Assembly: GCA_017446045.1 (NCBI GenBank)
Contig: JAFSRP010000061.1
Span: 1 to 64,000, forward strand
Origin: Lachnospiraceae bacterium
GTDB lineage: Bacteria > Bacillota > Clostridia > Lachnospirales > Lachnospiraceae
DNA length: 64,000 nt
Reading direction: 5' to 3'
Position 1 is the first letter of the stretch; each line of letters opens with the position of its first letter. The notes under the pieces are model-generated. The model had not been told where the DNA came from. It was given only the letters and a program-made list of their open reading frames with translations, and made no database searches. Both the position numbers and the translations under genes were made by a program. Positions 9,050-16,639 of the stretch are shown piece after piece.

Positions 9050-10192
9050 ATGAAAAAGCATTATGTGAGAGTATTGACCGCGTTCCTTCTGCTGATCCTG
9101 CTTTGCGGCTGCGGCAGCAGGCACGGAAGCTCGGGTTCTTATGTGCAACAGGAGACCTGGGCGGCGGCAGCAATGGATTATGCTGATGATTATGAAATTG
9201 CAGCCGCAGCCCCTGCGCAGATGATGGGCGGAGGCATGTATAACTCCGCCATGGCACCGGCAATGACGATGGCGGCGGAGACAGCCGCGGAAGGGTCGGC
9301 TGTATCGGAAGACGACCTTTCAGGGACTGCGTCGGAGGAAACGCCTGTCGCGCGCAAACTGATCCGCAATGTCAATCTGTCGCTGCAGACGACCGAATAT
9401 GATGCGGTCGTTGAGAACATCCGCAGCAGAGTCGCGGAAGTCAACGGTTATATTGAGCAGTCAGACGCGCATGACAGCGGATATTACGGCAGGGCTGCCC
9501 GCAGTATGAACATGACGGTCCGCGTACCGAACGACAGGCTGGACGCTTTTCTGGAAAACGCGATCAACGGCGCGAAGGTGATCAACCGGTCGGAGAATAC
9601 GCAGGATATCACCCTCCGTTACACGGACCTGGAAGCACGGGTCGCGACGCTCGAAGTCGAGCGTGACCGTCTGATGGAGCTTCTGGCAGAGGCGGAGAAC
9701 ATTGAAAGCATCATTGCGCTGGAAAACCGTCTTTCGGATATCCGGTACGAGCTCGAAAGCATCAAGAGTTCCCTGCGGGTCTATGACAACCAGGTTGCGT
9801 ACAGCACAGTCCGGATCGACCTGCAGGAAGTCCAGGTGCTGACAGAGACAAAGGAAGCGACCTTTACCGAGCGTGTCAGCGCGAAGTTCCGCCAGAACCT
9901 GCTGGATCTGATGGATACCGTGACCGATCTGCTGATCGACGTCATCAGCAACCTGCCCGGCATCATCCTGCTGATCATCGTGATCTGGGCGATCGTCCGT
10001 ATCGTCACGGCGATCCTCGGCAAGGAGAGCCGCGAAGCGCGCAGGGAGAAAAAGCAGAGAAAAAAGGAACTGAAGCAAAAAAAGAAGGAAGAAAAGCTGA
10101 TGCGGAAACAGGCCGGTGAAACGCCTGCTCCGCAGCAGAGTACGGATCAGCCGGGTAACGGCGGAGCGAACCCGCCGGAAGGCCAGGCGTGA
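9050..10192 (+). CDS. DUF4349 lipoprotein with coiled coil and C-terminal membrane anchor
   Basis: A 380-residue protein beginning with a lipoprotein signal (lipobox LLCGC, lipidated Cys about residue 22). A Met/Ala-rich linker leads to the DUF4349 domain (about residues 100-285), which contains a heptad-like coiled coil around VATLEVERDRLMELLAEAENIESIIALE. One strong transmembrane segment (about 295-320) precedes a very basic Lys/Arg-rich tail. The ATG at 9050 has the ideal site GGGAGGTGA; the frame extension to 9008 does not. Function is unknown; members are exported envelope proteins. A strong terminator follows 80 bases downstream. Confidence 0.87.
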   Translation: MKKHYVRVLTAFLLLILLCGCGSRHGSSGSYVQQETWAAAAMDYADDYEIAAAAPAQMMGGGMYNSAMAPAMTMAAETAAEGSAVSEDDLSGTASEETPVARKLIRNVNLSLQTTEYDAVVENIRSRVAEVNGYIEQSDAHDSGYYGRAARSMNMTVRVPNDRLDAFLENAINGAKVINRSENTQDITLRYTDLEARVATLEVERDRLMELLAEAENIESIIALENRLSDIRYELESIKSSLRVYDNQVAYSTVRIDLQEVQVLTETKEATFTERVSAKFRQNLLDLMDTVTDLLIDVISNLPGIILLIIVIWAIVRIVTAILGKESREARREKKQRKKELKQKKKEEKLMRKQAGETPAPQQSTDQPGNGGANPPEGQA

Positions 10193-10271
10193 TCCCCGGG
10201 ACAGATAAAAGAACGGAATAACAGACCTGTATACAGAGTAATCGGGTCACAGGACGAAAAGAGCTGATAAA

Positions 10272-10316
10272 AGGACCGCTGATCATCCGGACATAGGAGG
10301 ATGATCAGCGGTTTTA
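10272..10316. terminator. Strong intrinsic terminator, probably bidirectional
   Basis: A perfect 13-bp stem (10276-10288 with 10299-10311, arm CCGCTGATCATCC) with a 10-base loop is followed by TTTT on plus. The minus-strand continuation is TCCTTTT. It separates the convergent DUF4349 and flavodoxin-like genes. Confidence 0.9.
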
Positions 10317-10342
10317 AACTGTTTCGGGATAAGAAGTCCGGT

Positions 10343-11488
10343 TCAAAGGCGGCGGTACAGGTCGGCAGGACGGATGCCGTTCCTTCTTGCTTCGCCGTTC
10401 CAGCTTTGATTGGCAATGAATACAAATAGCGGGCGGGGAAGGAAGCGGGGGCTGGTATATACTTCCTGTAAAGGAGTGCCGGTGTCGATGGCGCCGGCGA
10501 GTTTTTGCAGCCCCAGCCCGACCGTTTTCAGGGGACCTGCCGTGAAGGGAAGGGTGTTTGCCATGACGCCGATAAATTCACCCGCGCTGAGTCCCAGTCC
10601 TCCGCAGTATTCGAACTGAATGACGCCGCACCACTGCCTGACGGCTTCGAACAGGTTTTCCAGCTGGCCGGCTTCATACAGTCCCATATTGGCAAGGACA
10701 TACACCCGTTTGGAAGGACCATGATATTCATGCCGGGCACATTCCATGAAGCGAATGACCTGCGAGGGAAGGCCGTCCACGTAAAGGGGCATGCAGAGGA
10801 CCAGATCCGAAGCAGCATCCAGGAGGGGAAAAAGATCCTGCAGGCTGCCGGCATACTGTTTGAGCGCAATGCTTTCCGCCTCTTTATTGAGCATTTTCAA
10901 AAGCCTTGCGGCGAGCTTGGCAGAGTTGCCGTTGACAGAGCGTTCACTGCCGTTGAGCAGCAGCACTTTTTTGGCTGTTTCCGGCTGGGGACGGGGAACG
11001 GGCACGAAAGATCCGTCGCATTCCCGGAAAACAAGGTCTTTAATATATCCCCGGATATTGGTGCAGACCGCCCGGACATACCGCGCGGCGCACTGTTTTT
11101 TCTCTTCATCCAGGCCGGTCCCGTAGAAAATGAAGGTAAAGGGCTTTTCTTCTTCATAACGCTTTTTGTGGTGTGTTTCCCCCTTTACGATCTCAAACTG
11201 GGGGAGCACGTATCCGAGGCTCCGGTCAAAGATGTTCTTGACAAAAGCGGAAAAGCCGCCGTAAGTATAACGGCTGATCACAGTCACTTCCTCTGCCCGG
11301 TGGATGAGCGTGCCCATGTGTTCATATCCGTCGCGAAGGATACATTGCCCCGGCGTCTTATGCCAGCAGCAGAAACACCCGGTACAGGGAAGGATCGTTC
11401 CGTTATCGGAAATGACGGTCCATCCGTCATACTCCTCCCTGATCCTGTCAGGAAGTTCCGGTCCGAGATCGTGTATCAGCAGGTTCAT
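10343..11488 (-). CDS. Two-domain flavodoxin/NADPH-dependent FMN reductase-like protein
   Basis: A 381-residue protein that appears to be two flavodoxin-like domains in tandem. The first (about 1-165) carries the Cys-rich run PCTGCFCCWHKTPGQC seen in iron-sulfur flavoproteins and NAD(P)H-dependent oxidoreductases. The second (about 170-330) begins KKVLLLNGSERSVNGNSAKLA, a phosphate-binding loop of the FMN reductase family. ATG 11488 is preceded by GGAGGA with good spacing; the frame extension to 11563 would overlap the upstream EamA gene. It is the last gene of a leftward operon. FMN binding and electron transfer are inferred. Confidence 0.8.
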   Translation of the reverse strand: MNLLIHDLGPELPDRIREEYDGWTVISDNGTILPCTGCFCCWHKTPGQCILRDGYEHMGTLIHRAEEVTVISRYTYGGFSAFVKNIFDRSLGYVLPQFEIVKGETHHKKRYEEEKPFTFIFYGTGLDEEKKQCAARYVRAVCTNIRGYIKDLVFRECDGSFVPVPRPQPETAKKVLLLNGSERSVNGNSAKLAARLLKMLNKEAESIALKQYAGSLQDLFPLLDAASDLVLCMPLYVDGLPSQVIRFMECARHEYHGPSKRVYVLANMGLYEAGQLENLFEAVRQWCGVIQFEYCGGLGLSAGEFIGVMANTLPFTAGPLKTVGLGLQKLAGAIDTGTPLQEVYTSPRFLPRPLFVFIANQSWNGEARRNGIRPADLYRRL

Positions 11489-11531
11489 ACAGTCCTCCTT
11501 TTGCAGATACGCGCACCCGTGTGCGGCAGCT

Positions 11532-12419
11532 TTATTTACGGCCCGTAAGCTGGACGCCCACAACGCCTGCGATGATCATCAGGGCCGACGGGATCGTCAG
11601 TACGGTAAAGGGATCATGAAGGATGAGGATACCGGCAATGATCGACACGACTGTCGTCAGATTGGTAAACACGACAGCCTCCGGTATGGTGAGATAGGTA
11701 ACATAGTAATTCTGGCAGAAAAAGGCCACGACAGACGCCAGGACTCCGAGGAACAAAATAGCGGTAAGGAACGGCGTATGCTGCAGCGGCGCGGCAAGCT
11801 GTGTCAGGGAACCGCGGACATGCATCAGTGCTCCGGTAAAGAAAAAGATAAATCCCAGCGCGAACATGCAGTACGTGCGCTCAAAAGGAGTGAACAGTCC
11901 GGAAATGCTGCGCGCGAGCAGCATATAGGCGGCGGCAGAAACAACGGCACCTGTCATAAGCACTGCGCCGGCCGGCGTTGCGAGACCGCTGCCCGGACCG
12001 ACAGACATCAGGATCACACCGGCAACAGACATGACAGAAAAGAAAGTCTGCAGCACGGTGGGACGTTCCCTGAGGAAAATGGCTCCGGACACGAGGGCGG
12101 CGATCGGGATCAGCGCGATCATGACACCGGAAAAAGTCGCCGTGCTGTACATGACGCCGTAAGATTCACAGAGGAAATAAATGACCGGCTCCAGGATGCC
12201 CAGAAGGATCAGCTTTCCCACAGGCTTGCCGCTGAAGTCAAACCGGATCCGCAGGACCAGGCGAAGCACGTTCATCAGGAAGAAAGCCAGCGCGAAGCGC
12301 CACGCCAGCAGCAGGAAAGGATCCGCGTACCGGAGCGCGATCTTGGATGCCAAAAAGCTGACGCCCCAGATCGTGGTGGTCGTCAGCGCAGCGAGTTTGC
12401 TTTTGATCTTGTTATTCAT
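11532..12419 (-). CDS. EamA/DMT-family transporter
   Basis: A 295-residue integral membrane protein with ten hydrophobic segments built as two EamA repeats, each about 140 residues (LAALTTTTIWGVSFLASKIAL begins repeat 1; AGAVLMTGAVVSAAAYMLLARS begins repeat 2). This is the drug/metabolite transporter superfamily, exporters of amino acids or small metabolites. Its ATG overlaps the stop of the GNAT gene by 4 bases, showing coupling. The substrate is unknown; the acyltransferase neighbours may hint at a modified small molecule but that is speculation. Confidence 0.9.
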   Translation of the reverse strand: MNNKIKSKLAALTTTTIWGVSFLASKIALRYADPFLLLAWRFALAFFLMNVLRLVLRIRFDFSGKPVGKLILLGILEPVIYFLCESYGVMYSTATFSGVMIALIPIAALVSGAIFLRERPTVLQTFFSVMSVAGVILMSVGPGSGLATPAGAVLMTGAVVSAAAYMLLARSISGLFTPFERTYCMFALGFIFFFTGALMHVRGSLTQLAAPLQHTPFLTAILFLGVLASVVAFFCQNYYVTYLTIPEAVVFTNLTTVVSIIAGILILHDPFTVLTIPSALMIIAGVVGVQLTGRK

Positions 12420-12949
12420 GATACGAAGCCGGAAAGGATCCGGTCAGGATATTCCATATGAGAAGCATTCAGCAGCCGGGCACTGGCCTTCGTCAGACCG
12501 TCGTCGGCATACAGAAGCTCCAGCTCCTCCGGCGTCAGGTCCCAGTCATGGATGAAGTGCAGATGCCGGTAGATCTGTCTGTCGACAGCGATGAGGAAAC
12601 ACCAGGGTGCTCCCTCTGACAGCAGGGCGTCGGTGACAAAATGCATCACTTCATCCATGTATCCGCGGTGCCGGTAAGCCGGATCGGTAGCGACACACAT
12701 GAGATAGGTTACGGGAAGCGTCCGCCTGTCTTCGGGGGCGTGATCATATACTGCAGTGACCGGCTTCAGGTGGACCATGGATACGATCTTTCTGTCGACC
12801 TCTTTCACTGCGATACGGCAGTGCAGCACGTCACCGGGAACAGAAGCATCCCCGTAGTAATCACGTATGAACTCCGGGTCCTCACCAAAACAGGCAGTCA
12901 AAAGAGGGATCGTATCGCAGTATTCAGTTTCCGAAAGAAATCTTATCAT
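12416..12949 (-). CDS. GNAT-family N-acetyltransferase
   Basis: A 177-residue acyltransferase of the GNAT fold. The acetyl-CoA loop is visible as ATDPAYRHRGYMDEVM, with the Q/RxxGxG/A-type turn at RHRGY (residues 93-97). The substrate is not readable from sequence. It overlaps the start of the EamA gene by ATGA and the stop of the DUF2156 gene by 4 bases, so DUF2156, GNAT and EamA are translationally coupled. Confidence 0.83.
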   Translation of the reverse strand: MIRFLSETEYCDTIPLLTACFGEDPEFIRDYYGDASVPGDVLHCRIAVKEVDRKIVSMVHLKPVTAVYDHAPEDRRTLPVTYLMCVATDPAYRHRGYMDEVMHFVTDALLSEGAPWCFLIAVDRQIYRHLHFIHDWDLTPEELELLYADDGLTKASARLLNASHMEYPDRILSGFVS

Positions 12950-13944
12950 GGTGTAAAATTCTTCTGTTTTAAAGAATATTTTCTTTCGTAACCGATAGGA
13001 TAGTAGGAAAGTTTGGACTGACGCAGGCCTTCGATCCCTACATCGTCCTCCCGGTTGACCAGCTTGGCATCGGGGTACTCATGAAGCAGGAACTGCTGGT
13101 TGATGGCCTGATAAAGACCGGTGATCTCCGCGTCTGCCTTTTCGACATTGATGATCGCCATCTCCTCGCAGGGATTCCAGTCTCCCAGGGAAAAGGCCTT
13201 CAGCTCTCCGTCAATGAAAATGCCGCCGACCCGCACATATTCGAACAGCAGAGGTGTGCTGATGATCTTGTAGATCCCGCGGTACTCGCCTTCCAGCTCC
13301 TCCATGGTGTCGAAGCTCTGCGCGTCTTCCCCGATCCCGGTACCCGCGCCTTTGGACTCCTTTTCATTCATCCAGCGGCGGAGGAAGGCGGTCACAGCAT
13401 CCACATCGTCCGGTGTGATACGACGGTATTCCCAGCGTCCGCTCCAGGCTTCCTCGAACTTATGAAGGTGATTGCGTTTTTTGCTGTACTTCCGTCCTGC
13501 CAGTGTACGCAGCGCATCACCGTCATAGAGATAATCCTTCAGGTCTTCTGATTCCTGGACTTCATAGACATCCAGTGCGCCGGCGGCCTGCAGATAGGTC
13601 ACTGCTTCCTCATCGGCGGAGTAGATGACGAGGGGGATGCCCAGGACTTCGTTGTAATACTGTTCCTGCAGACGGAAATAATGCGGTAGGTCTTCCTCCC
13701 TGCAATGCGGCGGGAAGCCGAAACAGCCGCCGTCGGGACCGACGAACTGCAGAAGCAGGGCTCTTCCGTCATCCAGACTGCAGAAGCGGACATTGTAGTA
13801 ATCTTTATACAAATAATTGCAGAGCGGGCCGCTGTCGCAGCTCTTGTTGGGGCGGAGGTGGAACATATGACTGAGGCGGACGACGTCCTCCGCCTCAAGG
13901 TCGTGAAAAGAAATGTCCCGTACCGTGTTGAAATAGTCCTGCAT
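12946..13944 (-). CDS. DUF2156 protein (C-terminal domain of lysyl-phosphatidylglycerol synthase type)
   Basis: A 332-residue soluble protein matching DUF2156, the double-GNAT fold found at the C-terminus of MprF-type aminoacyl-phosphatidylglycerol synthases. Visible family features are GRKYSKKRNHLHKFEEAW and the C-terminal INREDDVGIEGLRQSKLSYYPIGYERKY-like run, which in this family ends the domain. There is no membrane flippase domain, so it is the stand-alone form whose function is not settled; aminoacyl transfer from tRNA is a family inference only. It is the first gene of the leftward operon; GGGAG lies 9 bases before the ATG. Confidence 0.85.
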   Translation of the reverse strand: MQDYFNTVRDISFHDLEAEDVVRLSHMFHLRPNKSCDSGPLCNYLYKDYYNVRFCSLDDGRALLLQFVGPDGGCFGFPPHCREEDLPHYFRLQEQYYNEVLGIPLVIYSADEEAVTYLQAAGALDVYEVQESEDLKDYLYDGDALRTLAGRKYSKKRNHLHKFEEAWSGRWEYRRITPDDVDAVTAFLRRWMNEKESKGAGTGIGEDAQSFDTMEELEGEYRGIYKIISTPLLFEYVRVGGIFIDGELKAFSLGDWNPCEEMAIINVEKADAEITGLYQAINQQFLLHEYPDAKLVNREDDVGIEGLRQSKLSYYPIGYERKYSLKQKNFTP

Positions 13945-14064
13945 ATGATCTGGTCTCCCGGCCGTGGTCTCCGGCCTTATATTGCTGAAATGTCACTTTG
14001 CGCAGGCTGCCGGACCTGCCTTTGCCCACGCCGCTATATTATCATAGCACATGTAGTGCGTTTG

Positions 14065-14073
14065 TGGTATAAT
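14065..14073 (+). promoter_or_regulatory. Extended -10 promoter of the DUF5662 gene
   Basis: TG-G-TATAAT is a perfect extended -10 (TATAAT at 14068-14073) with no good -35. The predicted start of transcription, about 14079-14081, falls next to the ATG at 14082. Confidence 0.6.
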
Positions 14074-14081
14074 TGTTCTTC

Positions 14082-14702
14082 ATGGAAAGCTATGCATATC
14101 AGTCAATGAGTTTCTGGCAGCGCCTGCGGGGACATTTCCATACCGTCTGCGTCCACAAGCGGTATGTCGCCGAAGGCTGTTTTAAGCTTGGGCTTTACAG
14201 ACAGGGGATACTGCATGACCTTTCCAAGTTCTCCCCCCTCGAGTTCGGGACAGGCGTCCGGTATTATGACGGGCACCGTTCGCCGAATGCGGTCGAGCGT
14301 ATGGTGAATGACGGGTGTTCCGAGTCCTGGCTTCATCACAAGGGACGCAACCGCCATCACTTTGAGTTCTGGATCGATTATTCCCACATCCCCGGGAAGG
14401 AAGTCTACGGCAATAAAATGCCCATGCGCTACCTGGCTGAGATGGTATGTGACCGCAGGGCGGCATGCATCGCCTACAACGAGAAGGATTACCGGCCTGC
14501 CATGGCGTGGGAGCATTACTGCCGGACGAAGGATTTCAGCGTGATGCATCCGGATACCCGGCTGGTGCTGGAGAAGTGCCTGTGCCTCATGCGGGATGAG
14601 GGAGAGGAGAGCTGTTTTGCCTACCTAAGGGAGCTTCTGAAAAAGACGAAAGGCAGGGATTATACGGCGGAAATGCTCGGGATCCCGGATGATATGCATT
14701 GA
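14082..14702 (+). CDS. DUF5662 family protein
   Basis: A 206-residue protein of the DUF5662 family, recognised by LYRQGILHDLSKFSPLEF, HHKGRNRHHFEFW and PMRYLAEMVCDRRAACIAY. Several conserved His/Asp residues (HDLSKF, HHKGRNRHH, CDR) suggest a metal-binding helical HD-like fold, but function is unknown. No Shine-Dalgarno site precedes the ATG at 14082, and the next in-frame ATG (14106) has none at useful spacing. The promoter position makes a leaderless message possible. A terminator follows the gene. Confidence 0.8.
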   Translation: MESYAYQSMSFWQRLRGHFHTVCVHKRYVAEGCFKLGLYRQGILHDLSKFSPLEFGTGVRYYDGHRSPNAVERMVNDGCSESWLHHKGRNRHHFEFWIDYSHIPGKEVYGNKMPMRYLAEMVCDRRAACIAYNEKDYRPAMAWEHYCRTKDFSVMHPDTRLVLEKCLCLMRDEGEESCFAYLRELLKKTKGRDYTAEMLGIPDDMH

Positions 14703-14750
14703 AAGAGCAGACCTGTACATCCGAAAGACCAAAGAACACGAAAGTACTGA

Positions 14751-14782
14751 AAAAAAGCCATTGCGTTCGCGCAGGGCTTTTG
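14751..14782 (+). terminator. Intrinsic terminator overlapping the rpsF promoter
   Basis: AAAAGCC at 14753-14759 pairs with GGGCTTTT at 14774-14781 (one G bulged) with an inner TTGCG/CGCA pairing around a TTCG loop, followed by TG. It ends the DUF5662 transcript and shares sequence with the next promoter. Confidence 0.75.
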
Positions 14783-14789
14783 TTATAAT
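14761..14789 (+). promoter_or_regulatory. Promoter of the rpsF-ssb-rpsR operon
   Basis: TTGCGT (14761-14766), a 17-base spacer and TATAAT (14784-14789) with an extended TG-T give a strong SigA-type promoter. The -35 lies within the terminator hairpin of the preceding gene. Transcription would begin at about 14796. Confidence 0.75.
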
Positions 14790-14810
14790 ACAAGTCCGTG
14801 ACACATTTTT

Positions 14811-14846
14811 CCTTGCTCCCGTGAGAAGCGGGGGCCGGAGACCAAA
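14811..14846 (+). promoter_or_regulatory. Candidate S6:S18-binding leader of rpsF
   Basis: The leader has a hairpin CTCCCG (14816-14821)/CGGGGG (14829-14834) followed at once by CCGGAG, where CCG (14835-14837) can form a bulge above a lower pairing of TTCC with GGAG. Many bacteria autoregulate rpsF with an S6:S18-binding leader that presents a CCG bulge mimicking the 16S rRNA site. The match is by eye and moderate. Confidence 0.45.
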
Positions 14847-14861
14847 AGGAGGGTAAACGCA

Positions 14862-15149
14862 ATGAATAAGTATGAAGTTACAGTTATTCTTAGTGCGAAA
14901 CTCGAAGAAGAAGCCAGAGCGGAAATGATCGAGAGGATCAAGGGTTACATCGTCCGCTACAACGGCACCGTAGGAGAGATCGAGGAATGGGGCAAGAAGA
15001 GACTCGCTTATGAGATCCAGCGCCAGACCGAGGGTTTCTACTACATCATCAACTTCGAGGGTGACCAGACCACACCGAACGGCCTGGAGTCAGAGCTTCG
15101 CATCATAGAGCCTGTACTCAGATATCTCGTTGTCAGAAAGGCTGACTGA
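14862..15149 (+). CDS. rpsF: 30S ribosomal protein S6
   Basis: A 95-residue ribosomal protein S6, beginning MNKYEVTVILSAKLEEEARAE and containing GEIEEWGKKRLAYEIQ, a family hallmark. It binds the central domain of 16S rRNA as a heterodimer with S18, which is encoded two genes downstream. AAGGAGGG lies 10 bases before the ATG. It opens the conserved rpsF-ssb-rpsR operon. Confidence 0.98.
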   Translation: MNKYEVTVILSAKLEEEARAEMIERIKGYIVRYNGTVGEIEEWGKKRLAYEIQRQTEGFYYIINFEGDQTTPNGLESELRIIEPVLRYLVVRKAD

Positions 15150-15186
15150 TATATCTGATACCATCCCGCTAAGAAAGGGGAATTGA

Positions 15187-15738
15187 ATGAACAAAGTTAT
15201 CTTAATGGGCAGATTGACAAGGGATCCTGACATCAGATACAGCCAGGGTGAGAACAGCAGACCGATCGCAAGGTACACTCTCGCGGTGGACAGACGCCGC
15301 GCCAACGCCGACGGACAGAGGGACGCTGATTTCATTGGCTGTGTAGCATTTGACAGACAGGCTGAATTTGCTGAGAGATACTTGCATCAGGGCACGAAGA
15401 TCGCGATCACCGGACGTATCCAGACAGGCAGCTACACCAACCGTGACGGACAGAAGGTCTACACGACGGATGTGGTCGTAGAGGAGCAGGAGTTTGCAGA
15501 GAGCAAAGCTGCTTCCGAGAACCGCCAGGGCGGTCCATCCTACGGCAGCAGCGGCAGCAGCTATCGCAGCTATAACAATGGCGGCGGCAATGCCGGCGGC
15601 GCGGGTTCCTATCAGGGGAGCAGCGCAAACAGCGGCGAGAGAAGCAGCGGACGTTCCGAAGGATTTGCATCCGAGATCGGTGAGGGATTTATGAACATTC
15701 CCGAAGGTGTGGAGGACGAAGGCCTGCCATTTAACTGA
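15187..15738 (+). CDS. ssb: Single-stranded DNA-binding protein
   Basis: A 183-residue SSB. The OB-fold covers about residues 1-108 (MNKVILMGRLTRDPDIRYSQ at the N-terminus, IGCVAFDRQAEFAERYL, GTKIAITGRIQTGSYTNRDGQKVYTTDVVV). A Gly/Ser/Asn-rich linker follows, and the acidic tip ends EDEGLPFN, which carries the hydrophobic Pro-Phe used to dock partner proteins in SSBs. It protects single-stranded DNA during replication and repair. Its position between rpsF and rpsR is the standard arrangement. Confidence 0.98.
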   Translation: MNKVILMGRLTRDPDIRYSQGENSRPIARYTLAVDRRRANADGQRDADFIGCVAFDRQAEFAERYLHQGTKIAITGRIQTGSYTNRDGQKVYTTDVVVEEQEFAESKAASENRQGGPSYGSSGSSYRSYNNGGGNAGGAGSYQGSSANSGERSSGRSEGFASEIGEGFMNIPEGVEDEGLPFN

Positions 15739-15773
15739 TCACAGCACTTAACGAATAACAAGGAGGCATACCG

Positions 15774-16043
15774 ATGGCATTTCAGAAGGCAGAAGGCAGA
15801 GACGGCGCTCATCCGAAGAAGATGGGCGGATTCCGCAGAAGACGCAAGGTCTGCGTATTCTGCAGCGAGAAGGCGAAGCCGATCGATTATAAGGATGTTG
15901 CAACACTGAAGAAGTATATTTCCGAGAGAGGAAAGATCCTTCCCAGACGTATCACAGGCAACTGTGCAGAGCATCAGAGAGAGCTTACTACTGCGATCAA
16001 GAGAGCAAGACATCTTGCGCTTCTTCCCTACACCGTAGAATAA
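15774..16043 (+). CDS. rpsR: 30S ribosomal protein S18
   Basis: An 89-residue S18 with the typical [21 protein letters not shown] start of the conserved region and [28 protein letters not shown]. The single CxxC-like pair is reduced to VFC, as in many Firmicutes. AAGGAGG lies 7 bases before the ATG. It partners S6 on 16S rRNA and may take part in feedback on the operon leader. A strong terminator follows. Confidence 0.98.
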   Translation: MAFQKAEGRDGAHPKKMGGFRRRRKVCVFCSEKAKPIDYKDVATLKKYISERGKILPRRITGNCAEHQRELTTAIKRARHLALLPYTVE

Positions 16044-16073
16044 GCCGCAGCCTGAAGACAGACTGAATGAGAC

Positions 16074-16103
16074 CGGGCACCGCGAAAGCGGTGCCTTTTC
16101 TTT
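16074..16103 (+). terminator. Terminator of rpsF-ssb-rpsR
   Basis: A perfect 8-bp stem GGCACCGC/GCGGTGCC (16076-16083 with 16088-16095) with a GAAA tetraloop is followed by TTTTCTTT. Confidence 0.93.
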
Positions 16104-16142
16104 ATCGTGCAAAGCCCGAGCCCGGCCCGGATGATCCCCGAA

Positions 16143-16172
16143 AACAAAAAGCTGCCGCTTATGCGACAGCTT
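16143..16172 (-). terminator. Terminator of the ferredoxin gene
   Basis: Read on the minus strand, AAGCTGTCGC and GCGGCAGCTT (16163-16172, 16149-16158; one non-Watson-Crick position) close a 4-base loop and are followed by TTTTTGTTTT. It also faces the rpsR terminator. Confidence 0.85.
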
Positions 16173-16196
16173 TCGTTTCTTTATGTCCTGTATGGA

Positions 16197-16367
16197 TCAG
16201 CCTTCGGAAATAGCGCCGACCGGGCATGCGCCTGAGCAGGAACCGCAGTCAAGGCATGCGCCCTCGTCGATGACGTACTGGGTCTCGCCCTGGGAAATAG
16301 CGCCTACCGGGCAAGCGTCTGCACAGGTACCGCAGGAAATGCAGGAATCAGAAATCTTATATGCCAT
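16197..16367 (-). CDS. 2[4Fe-4S] ferredoxin, clostridial type
   Basis: A 56-residue protein of the classic clostridial ferredoxin type. The two cluster motifs are Cys9-x2-Cys12-x2-Cys15-x3-Cys19-Pro and Cys38-x2-Cys41-x2-Cys44-x3-Cys48-Pro, with the duplicated PVGAIS following each. It carries low-potential electrons between anaerobic redox enzymes. The start at 16367 is supported by AGGAGG 8 bases upstream. It is monocistronic, with its own strong promoter at 16466-16495 and its own terminator. The leader holds an inverted repeat (GACCG and CGGTC at about 16404-16425). Confidence 0.96.
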   Translation of the reverse strand: MAYKISDSCISCGTCADACPVGAISQGETQYVIDEGACLDCGSCSGACPVGAISEG

Positions 16368-16465
16368 TTTGTTACCTCCTATGAGTGTAGTATGTAACTG
16401 CTATGCAGACCGTTAAAAACCATGCGGTCAGACACGCCGGTTACTGTATATATTCTGCTGTGGAC

Positions 16466-16495
16466 ATCATACAACACGGGATTTTTGTTAGTCAA
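16466..16495 (-). promoter_or_regulatory. Promoter of the ferredoxin gene
   Basis: On the minus strand TTGACT (16490-16495), 18 bases and TATGAT (16466-16471) make a near-consensus promoter, giving a leader of about 90 bases. Confidence 0.75.
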
Positions 16496-16559
16496 GAGTA
16501 ACAAGTATTAACTTTTTCGTACTTTTTCGGGAACTGTTTAGAAACAAATGAGGAAAGTG

Positions 16560-16568
16560 TGTTATAAT
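16560..16568 (+). promoter_or_regulatory. Extended -10 promoter of gdpP-rplI-dnaB
   Basis: TG-T-TATAAT is a perfect extended -10 (TATAAT 16563-16568); no convincing -35 is present. Confidence 0.65.
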
Positions 16569-16639
16569 TAATCTTAATTTTACGGCAGCGGATCTGCCGG
16601 TACCTTCGCAGATCAGTCGAGAGTTTGTTTACAGACATT

